Below, piece after piece: positions 7,230 to 15,521 of a stretch of 34,714 bases of DNA; position 1 is the stretch's first letter; each line of letters starts with the position of its first letter. Below the pieces are notes generated by a model. The model did no database searches and was not told the origin of the DNA. It worked only from the letters and a program-made list of their open reading frames with translations. Source of the DNA: a virus. A program made the translations under genes and the position numbers. The DNA lies in the IMG/VR virus record IMGVR_UViG_3300045107_000296, positions 1-34,714 of that record; one strand, written 5' to 3'.

Positions 7230-8074
7230 ATCTCTACGCCAGGCTCCCGCAGCTCCGCCGCGCGGCGAACCTTGGCTCAGACCACACGGGCGAGGACGAG
7301 CGCCTGCTCGACATCGCCGAGCAGATGAGCCGGGCGGTCGACAACTACATCGGCTACCCGGCTTACGAGCGCCGGGGCGAGACGTACATCTCGCTCACGC
7401 GCCCCTGCCACGCCAACGAGTGGGGCAAGGTGGCCTACCTGTCGACGCCGGTCGTCTCGGTGGATTCGCTGGTGGCGGACACGGACGCGGACGGTACGTA
7501 CGACCTCACGCTGACGAGCTCTGACTACGTCATGGAGCCAACCGAGGGCCCGGATGTGGGCAAGCCCTACTGGCGAATCCGGCTCTTGCCGGGTGGTGCG
7601 CTCGGCGCAATCCCCACGTGGCCGCGTGCGCTCAAGCTGACCGGGACGCTGGGCATCCCGCATGGGGTGATTTCGACGGGGGTGACCCTGACCGCCGACG
7701 CCTCGGCGACCGTGCTGACCATGAGCGGGCCGGTGACGGACATCATCTGGCCGGGCGACACCATCCTGGTCGGCGCTGAGCGGATGGCGGTGGAGGCGGT
7801 CAGCGGCTCGACGGTCACCGTTGTCCGCGGCATCAATGGCACGACCGCGGTCGGTCATACGACGGCGGCGGTGTCGGTGGTGGAACCGCCCCCGGCGCTG
7901 ACCAGGGCGCTGCTCGCATGGGTGGGGCGGATGAGCTGGGACGAGCTGTCGGGCTGGCAGGGCTCGGTGGTGATGACGGACGTCGGTGGGACAGGGTTCC
8001 CGTCGCGGTCGTCCACGGCGTGGTCTGCCATCAGGTCGCTGCTGGTGAGTTATCGGCGGGTAGGTGTGGCATGA
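7226..8074 (+). CDS. Head-tail connector (gp6/gp15-like adaptor) with inserted beta domain
   Basis: The 282-aa product starts with the helical adaptor part: DERLLDIAEQMSRAVDNYIG near residues 24-43, followed by YLSTPVVSVDSL and a YVMEP strand, as in head-tail adaptors that dock under the portal. It is longer than the usual 100-200 aa because a region near 145-225 (TLTADASATVLTMSG, VVRGINGTTAVGHT) looks like an inserted beta domain. The C-terminus (RSLLVSYRRVGVA) is typical. Position after the capsid gene supports the role. It overlaps both neighbours by four bases. Confidence 0.8.
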   Translation: MNLYARLPQLRRAANLGSDHTGEDERLLDIAEQMSRAVDNYIGYPAYERRGETYISLTRPCHANEWGKVAYLSTPVVSVDSLVADTDADGTYDLTLTSSDYVMEPTEGPDVGKPYWRIRLLPGGALGAIPTWPRALKLTGTLGIPHGVISTGVTLTADASATVLTMSGPVTDIIWPGDTILVGAERMAVEAVSGSTVTVVRGINGTTAVGHTTAAVSVVEPPPALTRALLAWVGRMSWDELSGWQGSVVMTDVGGTGFPSRSSTAWSAIRSLLVSYRRVGVA

Positions 8075-8574
8075 GCCTGGTCAAGGTCGACGTGAACGGT
8101 CCGCTCTTCCAGCCTGACGCCGGCAAGCGGATGCACGATGCCGTCGCCCAGGGGTTGCTTGCGCTGGGTGAAATCGGCGCCGAAACGATGAAGTACTCGA
8201 TGCTCAACTATCACCTGGTTCGCACGGGGAAAACGATTTCGAGCATCCGGGTCATCCAGCGGAGGAAACAAGGGACGGCCGGGTACGTGTTCATCACGCC
8301 GACTGACGTGTGGGGTGGGATCATCTCGGTGCGGCGGGGCGGCCTTGAGACATATACGACAAAGAAGGGCAAAGTACGACAGCGCCGCATCTGGCACCGG
8401 AGCGTGCTGGAGAGCCACAACAACCGCCCGACCAGGTCATGGCTGGCGTTCGGCGAGCGCAAAGGGCGCCGGCTGCGCAGGACGAGTGACTTTTACGCCC
8501 GCACCATTTACGCCCTCAACAAGGTGAAGAAGCAGGGCATCTTCGCCCCGCCCATCGTGGAGGCGCTGTCGTGA
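8071..8574 (+). CDS. HK97 gp10-like head closure / neck protein
   Basis: The 167-aa basic protein has an N-terminal helix (RMHDAVAQGLLALGEIGAET) and later basic stretches (KGRRLRRTSDFYART). Its position, second gene after the capsid-adjacent protein and directly before the tail terminator, is where HK97 gp10-type tail-component proteins lie. Sequence similarity is not strong enough for a firm call. ATG 8071 overlaps the previous stop (ATGA) and excludes a longer upstream reading. Confidence 0.6.
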   Translation: MSLVKVDVNGPLFQPDAGKRMHDAVAQGLLALGEIGAETMKYSMLNYHLVRTGKTISSIRVIQRRKQGTAGYVFITPTDVWGGIISVRRGGLETYTTKKGKVRQRRIWHRSVLESHNNRPTRSWLAFGERKGRRLRRTSDFYARTIYALNKVKKQGIFAPPIVEALS

Positions 8575-9059
8575 TTGACATCGAGGATGTCATCGACGCG
8601 CTGAAGACGAAGCTGGACGCGGTGGCCGCGCAGACGGGCCCGTACGGGCGGAAGCGTTTCGACGTGGTCGTCACGGGTGTCGGCCTCCAGGCGCCGGACG
8701 TCTCGCGGCTGGCGGCGGTGTGGTGGGACGGCGAGGACTCCGAGGAGGAGACACTGGCAAACGTCATGACCACGCACCGCTTCGGTGTGGTGTTGGCGTG
8801 GGTGGCCAGGTCGGCGCAGAGCGAGACGAAGCGCTTGGACGTGGAGATGGCCGACACCCTGCGGGCGGTCAAGACGGCGCTGCGGGCAGACTCGACGCTC
8901 GGTGGGCTGATCACGCGGCTGACGATGACCCCGGCATCGCGGGTCATCGCGCCGCTGGCGGACGGGGTGGCAGTTGGGGGGCAGGCGGCGCCGCTGTATC
9001 ACCAGCTCCTGTTTGACGTGTTGGTCGACGACTACGAGGGGGAGGCCGTGAATGGCTAA
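8571..9059 (+). CDS. Tail terminator-like protein
   Basis: The 162-aa product starts at GTG 8571 (GTGA overlap). The N-terminal IDIEDVIDALKTKLDAVAAQ helix, central strands (HRFGVVLAWVARS) and late LLFDVLVDD strand match the gpU-like alpha/beta layout of tail terminator proteins, which cap the tail tube and stop its growth. Gene order (connector, neck protein, terminator, tube) fits. The call rests mainly on order and fold pattern. Confidence 0.6.
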   Translation: MIDIEDVIDALKTKLDAVAAQTGPYGRKRFDVVVTGVGLQAPDVSRLAAVWWDGEDSEEETLANVMTTHRFGVVLAWVARSAQSETKRLDVEMADTLRAVKTALRADSTLGGLITRLTMTPASRVIAPLADGVAVGGQAAPLYHQLLFDVLVDDYEGEAVNG

Positions 9060-9789
9060 GCAATCTGGCATCGGCGACCGGCTGTTCGTCGCCGGGTATG
9101 ACGCGAGCGGTGACGTGGGCGCCATCAGCAAGATCGGACTGAGCTCTGAGGCCATCGACGTGACGGCCATCTCGTCCGGCGGGCGGGAACGCATCTACGG
9201 CCTGGCGGATGGAGAAATCTCGTTCACCGGCTTCTGGCGCGATGACCCGGGCGCCGTATTCACAGCACTCAAAACACCGCGCACGCCGGAGGAGCGCATC
9301 GTCACCTACCTGCGGGGGCAGGGGCTGGGCAACCAGGCGGCGGCGATGGTCGCCAGGCAGGTGAACTTCGACTGGTCACGGGAGGCTGCCGGTGGCCTGA
9401 CGTTCACGGTCCAGTGCTTGAGCGGGCGCAACGGCCTCGACTGGTGCACCCAGCTCACGCCGGGCATCCGCACGGACGCGAACGCCACCTCCGGCGCCTC
9501 GGTGGACAACGGGGCGGGGACGTCGACCGGGTGGGCCGCGTACCTCCAGGTCATCAGTCTCACGTCGGGCAACCCCACGGTGCTCATCGAGGAGTCGCAA
9601 GACGATGGCGGCGGCGACCCGTGGGCCACGCTGGCATCGTTCACGTCGCTCACCGCGCCGGGGGCTTACGTGGCGAAATCGGCGTCCAAGACGGCGGCGG
9701 TGGAGCGTTACCTGCGGGTGCGGACTACGGGGACGTTCTCGCAGCTCAAGTTTGTGGTTGTTCTCACTCGCGAACCGCTTGAGGTGTAG
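9052..9789 (+). CDS. Major tail tube protein with C-terminal beta domain
   Basis: The 245-aa product has a tube domain in the first 125 residues (GIGDRLFVAGYDASGDVGAI, then DGEISFTGFWRDD, then NFDWSREAAGGLTFTVQC) and a second beta-rich domain (about 145-245, with VLIEESQDDGGGDPW) of the kind that decorates tail surfaces. It shares MAK-SG-G at the start and SREA-GGLT near the end of the tube domain with the protein at 10174-10587. It begins eight bases inside the tail terminator gene. Confidence 0.75.
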   Translation: MAKQSGIGDRLFVAGYDASGDVGAISKIGLSSEAIDVTAISSGGRERIYGLADGEISFTGFWRDDPGAVFTALKTPRTPEERIVTYLRGQGLGNQAAAMVARQVNFDWSREAAGGLTFTVQCLSGRNGLDWCTQLTPGIRTDANATSGASVDNGAGTSTGWAAYLQVISLTSGNPTVLIEESQDDGGGDPWATLASFTSLTAPGAYVAKSASKTAAVERYLRVRTTGTFSQLKFVVVLTREPLEV

Positions 9790-9791
9790 CG

Positions 9792-10181
9792 ATGGAGGTT
9801 TTCGCCATCCGGCGGCCGGTACCGACGCACTGGCGGGAGGCCACGTGCGAGGAGGTCGACTGCGTGCACTACCTGCAGGGTTGGGTGACGCTCCTGGACC
9901 CGAGTCATTCGCGTTACCCCGAGCTGCGGATGGCAGTGCAGCGGTCGGGCCGGCGGTACCGCGTCGCCCGTGGCGAAGATGTTGGGCAGCCGGCCGGGCT
10001 GGAGGCGTACGTCTTCGAGCCGGGCCAGCGGTGCTTCCGCGAGCATCGCCTGCCCGTGGAGCGGGAGCCGGAGTACCTCCAGCAGAGGCGCGGCCGGCTC
10101 ATCCGACACCCCCGCTGGGAGAGCTGGCGGGACGAGTTCAACGACGGTGCATACCGTGCAGGGAGGCTAATCAATGGCTAA
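9792..10181 (+). CDS. Conserved-looking hypothetical tail-region protein
   Basis: This 129-aa basic protein is not recognised. It has a close Cys pair in EEVDCVHYLQGWVTLLD and a late helix WESWRDEFNDGAYRAGR, and no membrane segment. It lies between two related tail-tube proteins and overlaps the second by eight bases, so it should be made in similar amounts and may act in tube assembly. Two bases separate it from the previous stop. Confidence 0.65.
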   Translation: MEVFAIRRPVPTHWREATCEEVDCVHYLQGWVTLLDPSHSRYPELRMAVQRSGRRYRVARGEDVGQPAGLEAYVFEPGQRCFREHRLPVEREPEYLQQRRGRLIRHPRWESWRDEFNDGAYRAGRLING

Positions 10182-10587
10182 GGAAAGCGGGCTTGGGCTG
10201 TCGGTGCAGGTCGACGACTCGGCCGGCACCCAGCGCAACATCTCGAACGACATTACGAACTTGCAATGGGCGATGCCGAGCGACGTGCAGGACGTCACGG
10301 GCGTGGACAAGTCCGCCCGCGAGCGCATCCACCTGCTCGCGGACTTCTCGGTAACCCTCAACGGCATCTTCAACGACGCGGCGAACATGTCGCACGCGGT
10401 CCTGAAGAACTACCGGACGCTGGCGACCAACCAGGTCGGCCGGACGGTCACCATCACCCACAGCGGCCAGACCATCGCGGCCGAAGTGCTCTTCACCGAC
10501 TACTCGATGAGCCGTGAAGCTGGCGGTGGCCTGACGTGGTCGGCGCCCGGCCAGCTCGCTGACGGCACCGTCCCGGCCTGGAGCTAA
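10174..10587 (+). CDS. Second tail tube-like protein
   Basis: The 137-aa product is about the size of a single tube domain. It shares MAKESGLG (versus MAKQSGIG) and SMSREAGGGLTWS (versus WSREAAGGLTF) with the 245-aa protein at 9052-9789, indicating a common fold or a past duplication. The central SARERIHLLADFSVTLNGIF matches the tube beta pattern GRERIYGLADGEISFTGFW of the other. Which of the two forms the bulk of the tube cannot be said; one may be a tube cap or initiator. Confidence 0.7.
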   Translation: MAKESGLGLSVQVDDSAGTQRNISNDITNLQWAMPSDVQDVTGVDKSARERIHLLADFSVTLNGIFNDAANMSHAVLKNYRTLATNQVGRTVTITHSGQTIAAEVLFTDYSMSREAGGGLTWSAPGQLADGTVPAWS

Positions 10588-10590
10588 GCG

Positions 10591-11010
10591 ATGGGCTTCG
10601 AGCTGCCGCGCGAGGTGGTGCTCGAATTCGATGGCCCGTACAAGGGCCTCGAAATCCGCTGCTCGGCCACGGTGCCCATCCGCGCCCTCTTCCGCATCCA
10701 AAAGCGGGCGGCGGAGGTGGCCAACGCCGACGATGACGGCGGTGAGGCATTCGAGCTGCTCTTCCGCGAGTGGTTCGAGGCTGTCAAACCATCATGGAAT
10801 GCCGAGGTTGGCGGGGAACCGGTGGAATGCACGGCTGAGGCCATGCTCACCATGCTCCCCGCTGACCTCTGCATCCGCCTCATTCCGCAGTGGCGGCAGG
10901 CGGTGAGCGGGGTGGACCCCACCTCGCCCGGGAGCTCGCCCTCTGGCGAGCCGCCCCGGGCGGACCCCATCCCGACACTGGCCGCCCTATCGTCATCCCT
11001 CCCGAGCTAG
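10591..11010 (+). CDS. Tail assembly chaperone, zero-frame product
   Basis: The 139-aa product is the short form of a chaperone pair that coats the tape measure during tail assembly. The first 105 residues look globular (VVLEFDGPYKGLEIRCSA, RALFRIQKRAAEVANADDD, CTAEAMLTMLPADLCIRL). The last 30 are Ser/Pro-rich and unconvincing, while the -1 frame from about 10917 encodes a well-folded continuation up to the tape measure gene. This is the classical layout just before a tape measure gene. ATG 10591 follows the previous stop by three bases. Confidence 0.7.
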   Translation: MGFELPREVVLEFDGPYKGLEIRCSATVPIRALFRIQKRAAEVANADDDGGEAFELLFREWFEAVKPSWNAEVGGEPVECTAEAMLTMLPADLCIRLIPQWRQAVSGVDPTSPGSSPSGEPPRADPIPTLAALSSSLPS

Positions 11011-11144
11011 AGGAGGCCATGATGCTGCACAGGCTCTGCCGGCTGTATCCCGCGTGGACGCCTGACACGGCGGCCGAGGCGCCGGCGTGGGTGCTGCGGC
11101 ATGTGGCGCTGCTTGAAGAGGCGGGGGTAATCGGCAATGGCTAA
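10917..11144 (+). CDS. -1 frameshift extension of the tail assembly chaperone
   Basis: The -1 frame stays open and protein-like from about 10890 to 11144 (HLARELALWRAAPGG, RPIVIPPELEEAMMLHRL, AWVLRHVALLEEAG). A plausible slip point is the C-run CCCC at 10917-10920 in GAC-CCC-ACC, where proline tRNA can re-pair one base back. The joined product would be about 184 aa. A competing possibility is independent initiation at ATG 11019, which has AGAGGAGG upstream and would give a 41-aa protein. Both may occur. Confidence 0.5.
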   Translation, partial: PHLARELALWRAAPGGPHPDTGRPIVIPPELEEAMMLHRLCRLYPAWTPDTAAEAPAWVLRHVALLEEAGVIGNG

Positions 11145-14100
11145 CGAGGTCCGGGTTGTCGTCAAGGCGGACACCGGCGGGGCGCGCCAGGAAATCCGCG
11201 ACCTTGGCGAGGAGATCAAGGGCGGCCTCTTCTCGGCGAGCAACGCGGCCAAGACCGCCTTGCTCGGCCTGGGCGCGGCTGGCGTTGGTGGCTTCGCGAT
11301 GGCCGTCAAGACGGCGATGGACTTCGAGCACGCCATGGACCAGGTGGGCGCCGTTGCTGGCGCCACCAAGCAGGAGATGTCCGGCCTCATCAGCGAGGCC
11401 AAGAAAATCGGCGCCGAGACGATGTTCTCGGCCAGCCAGGCGGCCGGAGCTATGGAGGTGCTTGCCGCCAATGGCATCGCCACCCGCGACATCATGGGCG
11501 GGGCGGCGAGGGCGGCGGCAGACCTTGCCGCGGCGGGCGGGACGGACCTGGTGACTGCGGCCAACATCGCCTCTACGGCGATGAGCGTGTGGGAGCTGCG
11601 CACCAGCGACCTCACGGATGTCGTCAACCGGCTGGCCGGGGCGGCGAACGTCTCGCGGTTCGGGGTCGAGGACCTCGGGTTGGCCATCGCCCAGGGTGGC
11701 GGCGTGGCGGCGGCGGCCGGCGTCAGCTTCCAGGATTTCAGCGCCGCAATCGCCGCCACGGCGCAGTACTTCTCGTCCGGCGCCGACGCTGGCACGAGCT
11801 TCAAGACGTTCCTGACGGCGCTGTCTGGCAACAGTGAAAAGGCCAAGGCGACGATGGAGGAGCTTGGCCTGAGCTTCTACAACGCGCAGGGCCAGCTCAA
11901 ACCGATGAAGGAAATCGTGCAGGAGCTGCACGACAAGCTCGGCGGGTTGAGCGAGCAGCAGCAGACGGTCGCGCTGAAGACTATCTTCGGCAACGACGCC
12001 TACCGGACCGCCGCCGGCCTGATGCGCATGACGGGCGACGAGTTCGAAGCCTTGTCGAACAAGATGAGGGACACGGACGCCTCCGAGGTCGCCCGGCAGC
12101 GGATGGGCAACCTCAAGGGGCAGGTCGAGGAGCTCAAGGGCTCCCTGGAGACGATGGCCATCGGCATCGGGAGCATGGTCCTGCCATCACTGACTGACGT
12201 GGCCGGTGGTGCCACGCAGGTGGTCAACGTTCTGAGCGGGCTACCGTCCTCCACGCAGGCGCTTGCGCTCGGCATGGGGGCGCTGACCATCGCCATCGGG
12301 CCGGCGACGAAGGCAACGATGGCGCTGGTCGACGCATTCAAGGCCATGCGGGCAGGCACTCTGACGCTCTCTGCGGGGTTGACTGGGGTCACCGCCGGCA
12401 TCGGGGCACTGGCCGTCGGGCTCGACCTGTTGCTCCAGAAAACCACCGGGCACGGCATTTTCGACTGGCTGTTTGGCGATGTTGAGGGCCAGAAACGCGC
12501 CGCGGCGGCGATGAAGGAGATCGAGACGCGACTCCAGGCGGCCGGGAAGGATGCTGACCAGTTTACGGTCGTGATGGGACTTCTCACCGAGAAGACCAGG
12601 GCTTTCGAGCAGGCGCAGACCGCTGCTAATCAGGTGATGGAAAAGGGTCTGCCGGTGTGGCAGCAGCCGAGCAAGGCGGCGCGCGAGCTTGGCATTGAGA
12701 TGGAGGCCCTTAAAGAGAGTGTCGCTGCCACCGCCAAGTGGATGAAGCAGCAAGGGGTCGACGCGCTCGTCTTGGCCGATGTGTATCGCCAGCTCCCGCC
12801 AGAGCTGCAGAAGGTGTTCGATGCCGAGACCAACATCGTCGCGGTGATGCAGCAGCACGAGTTCATCAACCGGTCGTTGGCCAGCTCGAACGACCTGCTC
12901 ATCCAGCGCTACAAGGACATGCAGGACGCGACCCGGGAGGCGGCTTGGCTCACCACCTCCTCAACGCCGACGTATAAGGACCTCGGCGCAGCCTTTGTTG
13001 AGGCCGCTGGCGGGGCTGACCGGCTTGACGCCGCCCTGAAAAAGCTGGCTGACCGGTTCGCAGCGAGCAACCCCGAGTACCAGGCGCTCGGCTTCCAGCT
13101 CGCCGTGCTCAAAGAGCAGTACGACGACCTTGCAGCACGGAAGGAGTCGCTGACTGCGGCTGAAAAAGACTACATGGCCACCCTTGAGGCCCAGATCAAG
13201 GCCGTCGAGGCGCAGCGCGAGGGGTACGAGTCGAACGCCGAGGCCATCAAGGGCATGCAGGAATGGCTGGTCAAGGCAATGGGGCCGGAGGGGTACGCCG
13301 GGCTCCTTGAGGCAATGCAGAAGACCGGCCGCTCGCAGGAGGAGCAGATCGACGTCTTGCGGCGCATCGGCGAGGCCTACCGCGCGCTGACCGATGGCGA
13401 CGCCAAGCGATTCCGGGAATTGCTCGACCTGCTCCGTGACGACCTGACGCCGGAGGAGTGGTATCAGCTCGCCATCCGCAGCGGCACGGCCATCGGGGAT
13501 GGTATCGCCGATGGCATTTACGCGCAGATGCAGCCGACCCGCGAGGCGGGTGAGGCGCTCTTGGATGCAGCCTTGGCCAGCGAGCAAACCGCTCAGTGGC
13601 GAGGACAGACAGTCGGGCAGGCCATTGGTGAGGGCGTTGCACAGGGTATGTCATCGCCAAGCGTTGCATCCAAAATTCAGCAGGCCGCCAACAACATCAT
13701 GGGGCTGGTGAAGAGCGCGCTCGGCATCTCCTCGCCCTCCAAGGTTGCGCGGGATGAGGTCGGTAAGCCCATCGGCCAGGGCATCGCGGTCGGCATCATC
13801 GACGAGATGCGGGCTGCGATGGCGCGCATTTCGACGGAACTCACTGCCAACCTCGAAAAGGGCGTCGAGCTGTCGCGCGACGACATCATGGCCATCTTCG
13901 AGCAGCTCACCAGGGCTGCTGGCGCCGTGATGGACGACACCCTGCGCATGAGCATCCAGCAGGCCATCCACAACATGCAGGTCGAGCTGGAGCAGGGGCT
14001 GGGGGTGGCCAACGCGGCCATCATCAACCTTGCCGGGCAAATCAAGGGGCAGCTCGACCCGCTCGGGAGCAACAAGGGCACGGGCTCACTGGTCAGTGAG

Positions 14101-14694
14101 AAGATGCTCAAGCTCGCCGACAAGCTCCTGACCAACCTGGACAAGGGCAAGGTCATGAGCGACGCGGACATCGAGGCCATGTTCAGCGAACTCAGCAAGG
14201 CCATTGCCGCGGTCGGGAATGACGCCCTCCGCGTGTCCCTTGGCCAGCGGCTGCACGAGTTGCAGGTGGGGTTTTACCAGGGCAATGGTGTCTCGAACTG
14301 GGCAGCGGCGCAGCTCGCTCGCGACATCGCAGCCGCCATGACCGCACCCCAGGGCGGGTGGGGAACTCCTGGCGCCGGGCCGGTGATGCCTGAGGGATTG
14401 ACCCCGGCCGGCGAATATGACTGGCGGATGAATGGCGGCAAACCGCCACGTGGCGCGCACGGGGTCGAGATGGTGTGGGACCCGGTGGCGAAGGCGTGGG
14501 TTGAGCCGTGGAATCTTGGCGCGTTTGGCACGCCGCAGCAGTGGGCGAACGCGGTCAGTAACGCTGGGTGGTGGGGCGGGCCCCCGCAGGTTACGGTCCA
14601 GATTGACAGTGTGTATGCCAGCAGCCCTGAGGCGGCGGCGAGTGTCGGGCGCGGGCTTGCATTTGGGATGCTCGGTGCAGGGATCGCACTATGA
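11137..14694 (+). CDS. Tail tape measure protein (TP901-like)
   Basis: This 1185-aa protein sets tail length and is ejected ahead of DNA. The N-terminal third carries the TP901 core: AMDFEHAMDQVGAVAGATKQ, GAETMFSASQAAGAMEVLA, TAMSVWELRTSDLTDVVNRL and ALSGNSEKAKATMEELGLS. A hydrophobic stretch near residues 400-430 (LSAGLTGVTAGIGALAVGLD) and long coiled-coil regions follow. At about 1.5 angstroms per residue it predicts a tail of roughly 175-180 nm. It is the largest gene and overlaps both neighbours, confirming a siphovirus. Confidence 0.93.
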   Translation: MANEVRVVVKADTGGARQEIRDLGEEIKGGLFSASNAAKTALLGLGAAGVGGFAMAVKTAMDFEHAMDQVGAVAGATKQEMSGLISEAKKIGAETMFSASQAAGAMEVLAANGIATRDIMGGAARAAADLAAAGGTDLVTAANIASTAMSVWELRTSDLTDVVNRLAGAANVSRFGVEDLGLAIAQGGGVAAAAGVSFQDFSAAIAATAQYFSSGADAGTSFKTFLTALSGNSEKAKATMEELGLSFYNAQGQLKPMKEIVQELHDKLGGLSEQQQTVALKTIFGNDAYRTAAGLMRMTGDEFEALSNKMRDTDASEVARQRMGNLKGQVEELKGSLETMAIGIGSMVLPSLTDVAGGATQVVNVLSGLPSSTQALALGMGALTIAIGPATKATMALVDAFKAMRAGTLTLSAGLTGVTAGIGALAVGLDLLLQKTTGHGIFDWLFGDVEGQKRAAAAMKEIETRLQAAGKDADQFTVVMGLLTEKTRAFEQAQTAANQVMEKGLPVWQQPSKAARELGIEMEALKESVAATAKWMKQQGVDALVLADVYRQLPPELQKVFDAETNIVAVMQQHEFINRSLASSNDLLIQRYKDMQDATREAAWLTTSSTPTYKDLGAAFVEAAGGADRLDAALKKLADRFAASNPEYQALGFQLAVLKEQYDDLAARKESLTAAEKDYMATLEAQIKAVEAQREGYESNAEAIKGMQEWLVKAMGPEGYAGLLEAMQKTGRSQEEQIDVLRRIGEAYRALTDGDAKRFRELLDLLRDDLTPEEWYQLAIRSGTAIGDGIADGIYAQMQPTREAGEALLDAALASEQTAQWRGQTVGQAIGEGVAQGMSSPSVASKIQQAANNIMGLVKSALGISSPSKVARDEVGKPIGQGIAVGIIDEMRAAMARISTELTANLEKGVELSRDDIMAIFEQLTRAAGAVMDDTLRMSIQQAIHNMQVELEQGLGVANAAIINLAGQIKGQLDPLGSNKGTGSLVSEKMLKLADKLLTNLDKGKVMSDADIEAMFSELSKAIAAVGNDALRVSLGQRLHELQVGFYQGNGVSNWAAAQLARDIAAAMTAPQGGWGTPGAGPVMPEGLTPAGEYDWRMNGGKPPRGAHGVEMVWDPVAKAWVEPWNLGAFGTPQQWANAVSNAGWWGGPPQVTVQIDSVYASSPEAAASVGRGLAFGMLGAGIAL

Positions 14695-15521
14695 CGACAC
14701 GGCGACTTGTACGGTTCGAGTCTGTTGATGGCTCTCAGGTCGTGACGTTCGGCGGGGCAGCGTACAACTGGCAGACCGACGAGCAGTTCCGCCTGTCGCT
14801 GGAATCGGTGGCCGCGGCCGACTGGGCGTTCGACGGATGGGGCTCCGGTGTTGCTCCTCTTGCGCCTGCAGCGGAGCGGGTTAGCTGGCTGATTCGTGGG
14901 GCGACCGAGGCTGCGCTTGAGACGGAGTACTCGGCAATCCGGGCGAAGCTCCTGCGCATCGGTCGAGGGTACCTCATCAGGCGTGACGCTGATGGGACCG
15001 AGCGCCGGGCGCTTGCCAGGCCGGCGATGATGCCGTTGATCACCAGGTCTCCGGGGCAAGGCCTAACTCTTCCCGTCAACCTCGAATTTCGGCGGCTCTC
15101 ACACTGGGAGGCCCTGACTCCGACAACGGGGTCAACGACGGCGACGACCACATCGCATGCATTCACGATTACCAACCCCGGCGATGTCGCCGTCGACGCT
15201 GTGGTGTTTCGCCTGCGCGCAAACTCGGCGGGACCGACCAACGACCCCTCGTTGGCAAACACCACGACCGGGTTCACCATTTCGACGACGCGCGACCTGA
15301 CTCACGCGGACCACGAAATCCGCATCGATACTGGCAGATGGGCGGTCGAGTGGTCGACCAATGACGGGGCGACGTATGCCAGTGACTGGCAGTTTGCCTC
15401 ACTCGGGTCAGGGCAGGTTGGCATGATGCGGCTCGCCCCCGGGGCGAACTCGTTCACCCTGACGACGGGCGGCTCACCAAACGTGACCGTCGAGTGGTCG
15501 TTCTTTGCGAGGTATGCCTGA
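14691..15521 (+). CDS. Distal tail protein (Dit-like)
   Basis: The 276-aa product has an N-terminal beta domain with RRLVRFESVDGSQVVTFGGA, a hinge helix (TEAALETEYSAIRAKLLRIG) and a Thr/Ser-rich beta C-terminal domain ending in VEWSFFARYA. The position between tape measure and tail-tip protein is where Dit proteins, which form the hub at the tube end, are found. Overlap with the tape measure is ATGA. No enzymatic motif is visible. Confidence 0.7.
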   Translation: MTTRRLVRFESVDGSQVVTFGGAAYNWQTDEQFRLSLESVAAADWAFDGWGSGVAPLAPAAERVSWLIRGATEAALETEYSAIRAKLLRIGRGYLIRRDADGTERRALARPAMMPLITRSPGQGLTLPVNLEFRRLSHWEALTPTTGSTTATTTSHAFTITNPGDVAVDAVVFRLRANSAGPTNDPSLANTTTGFTISTTRDLTHADHEIRIDTGRWAVEWSTNDGATYASDWQFASLGSGQVGMMRLAPGANSFTLTTGGSPNVTVEWSFFARYA

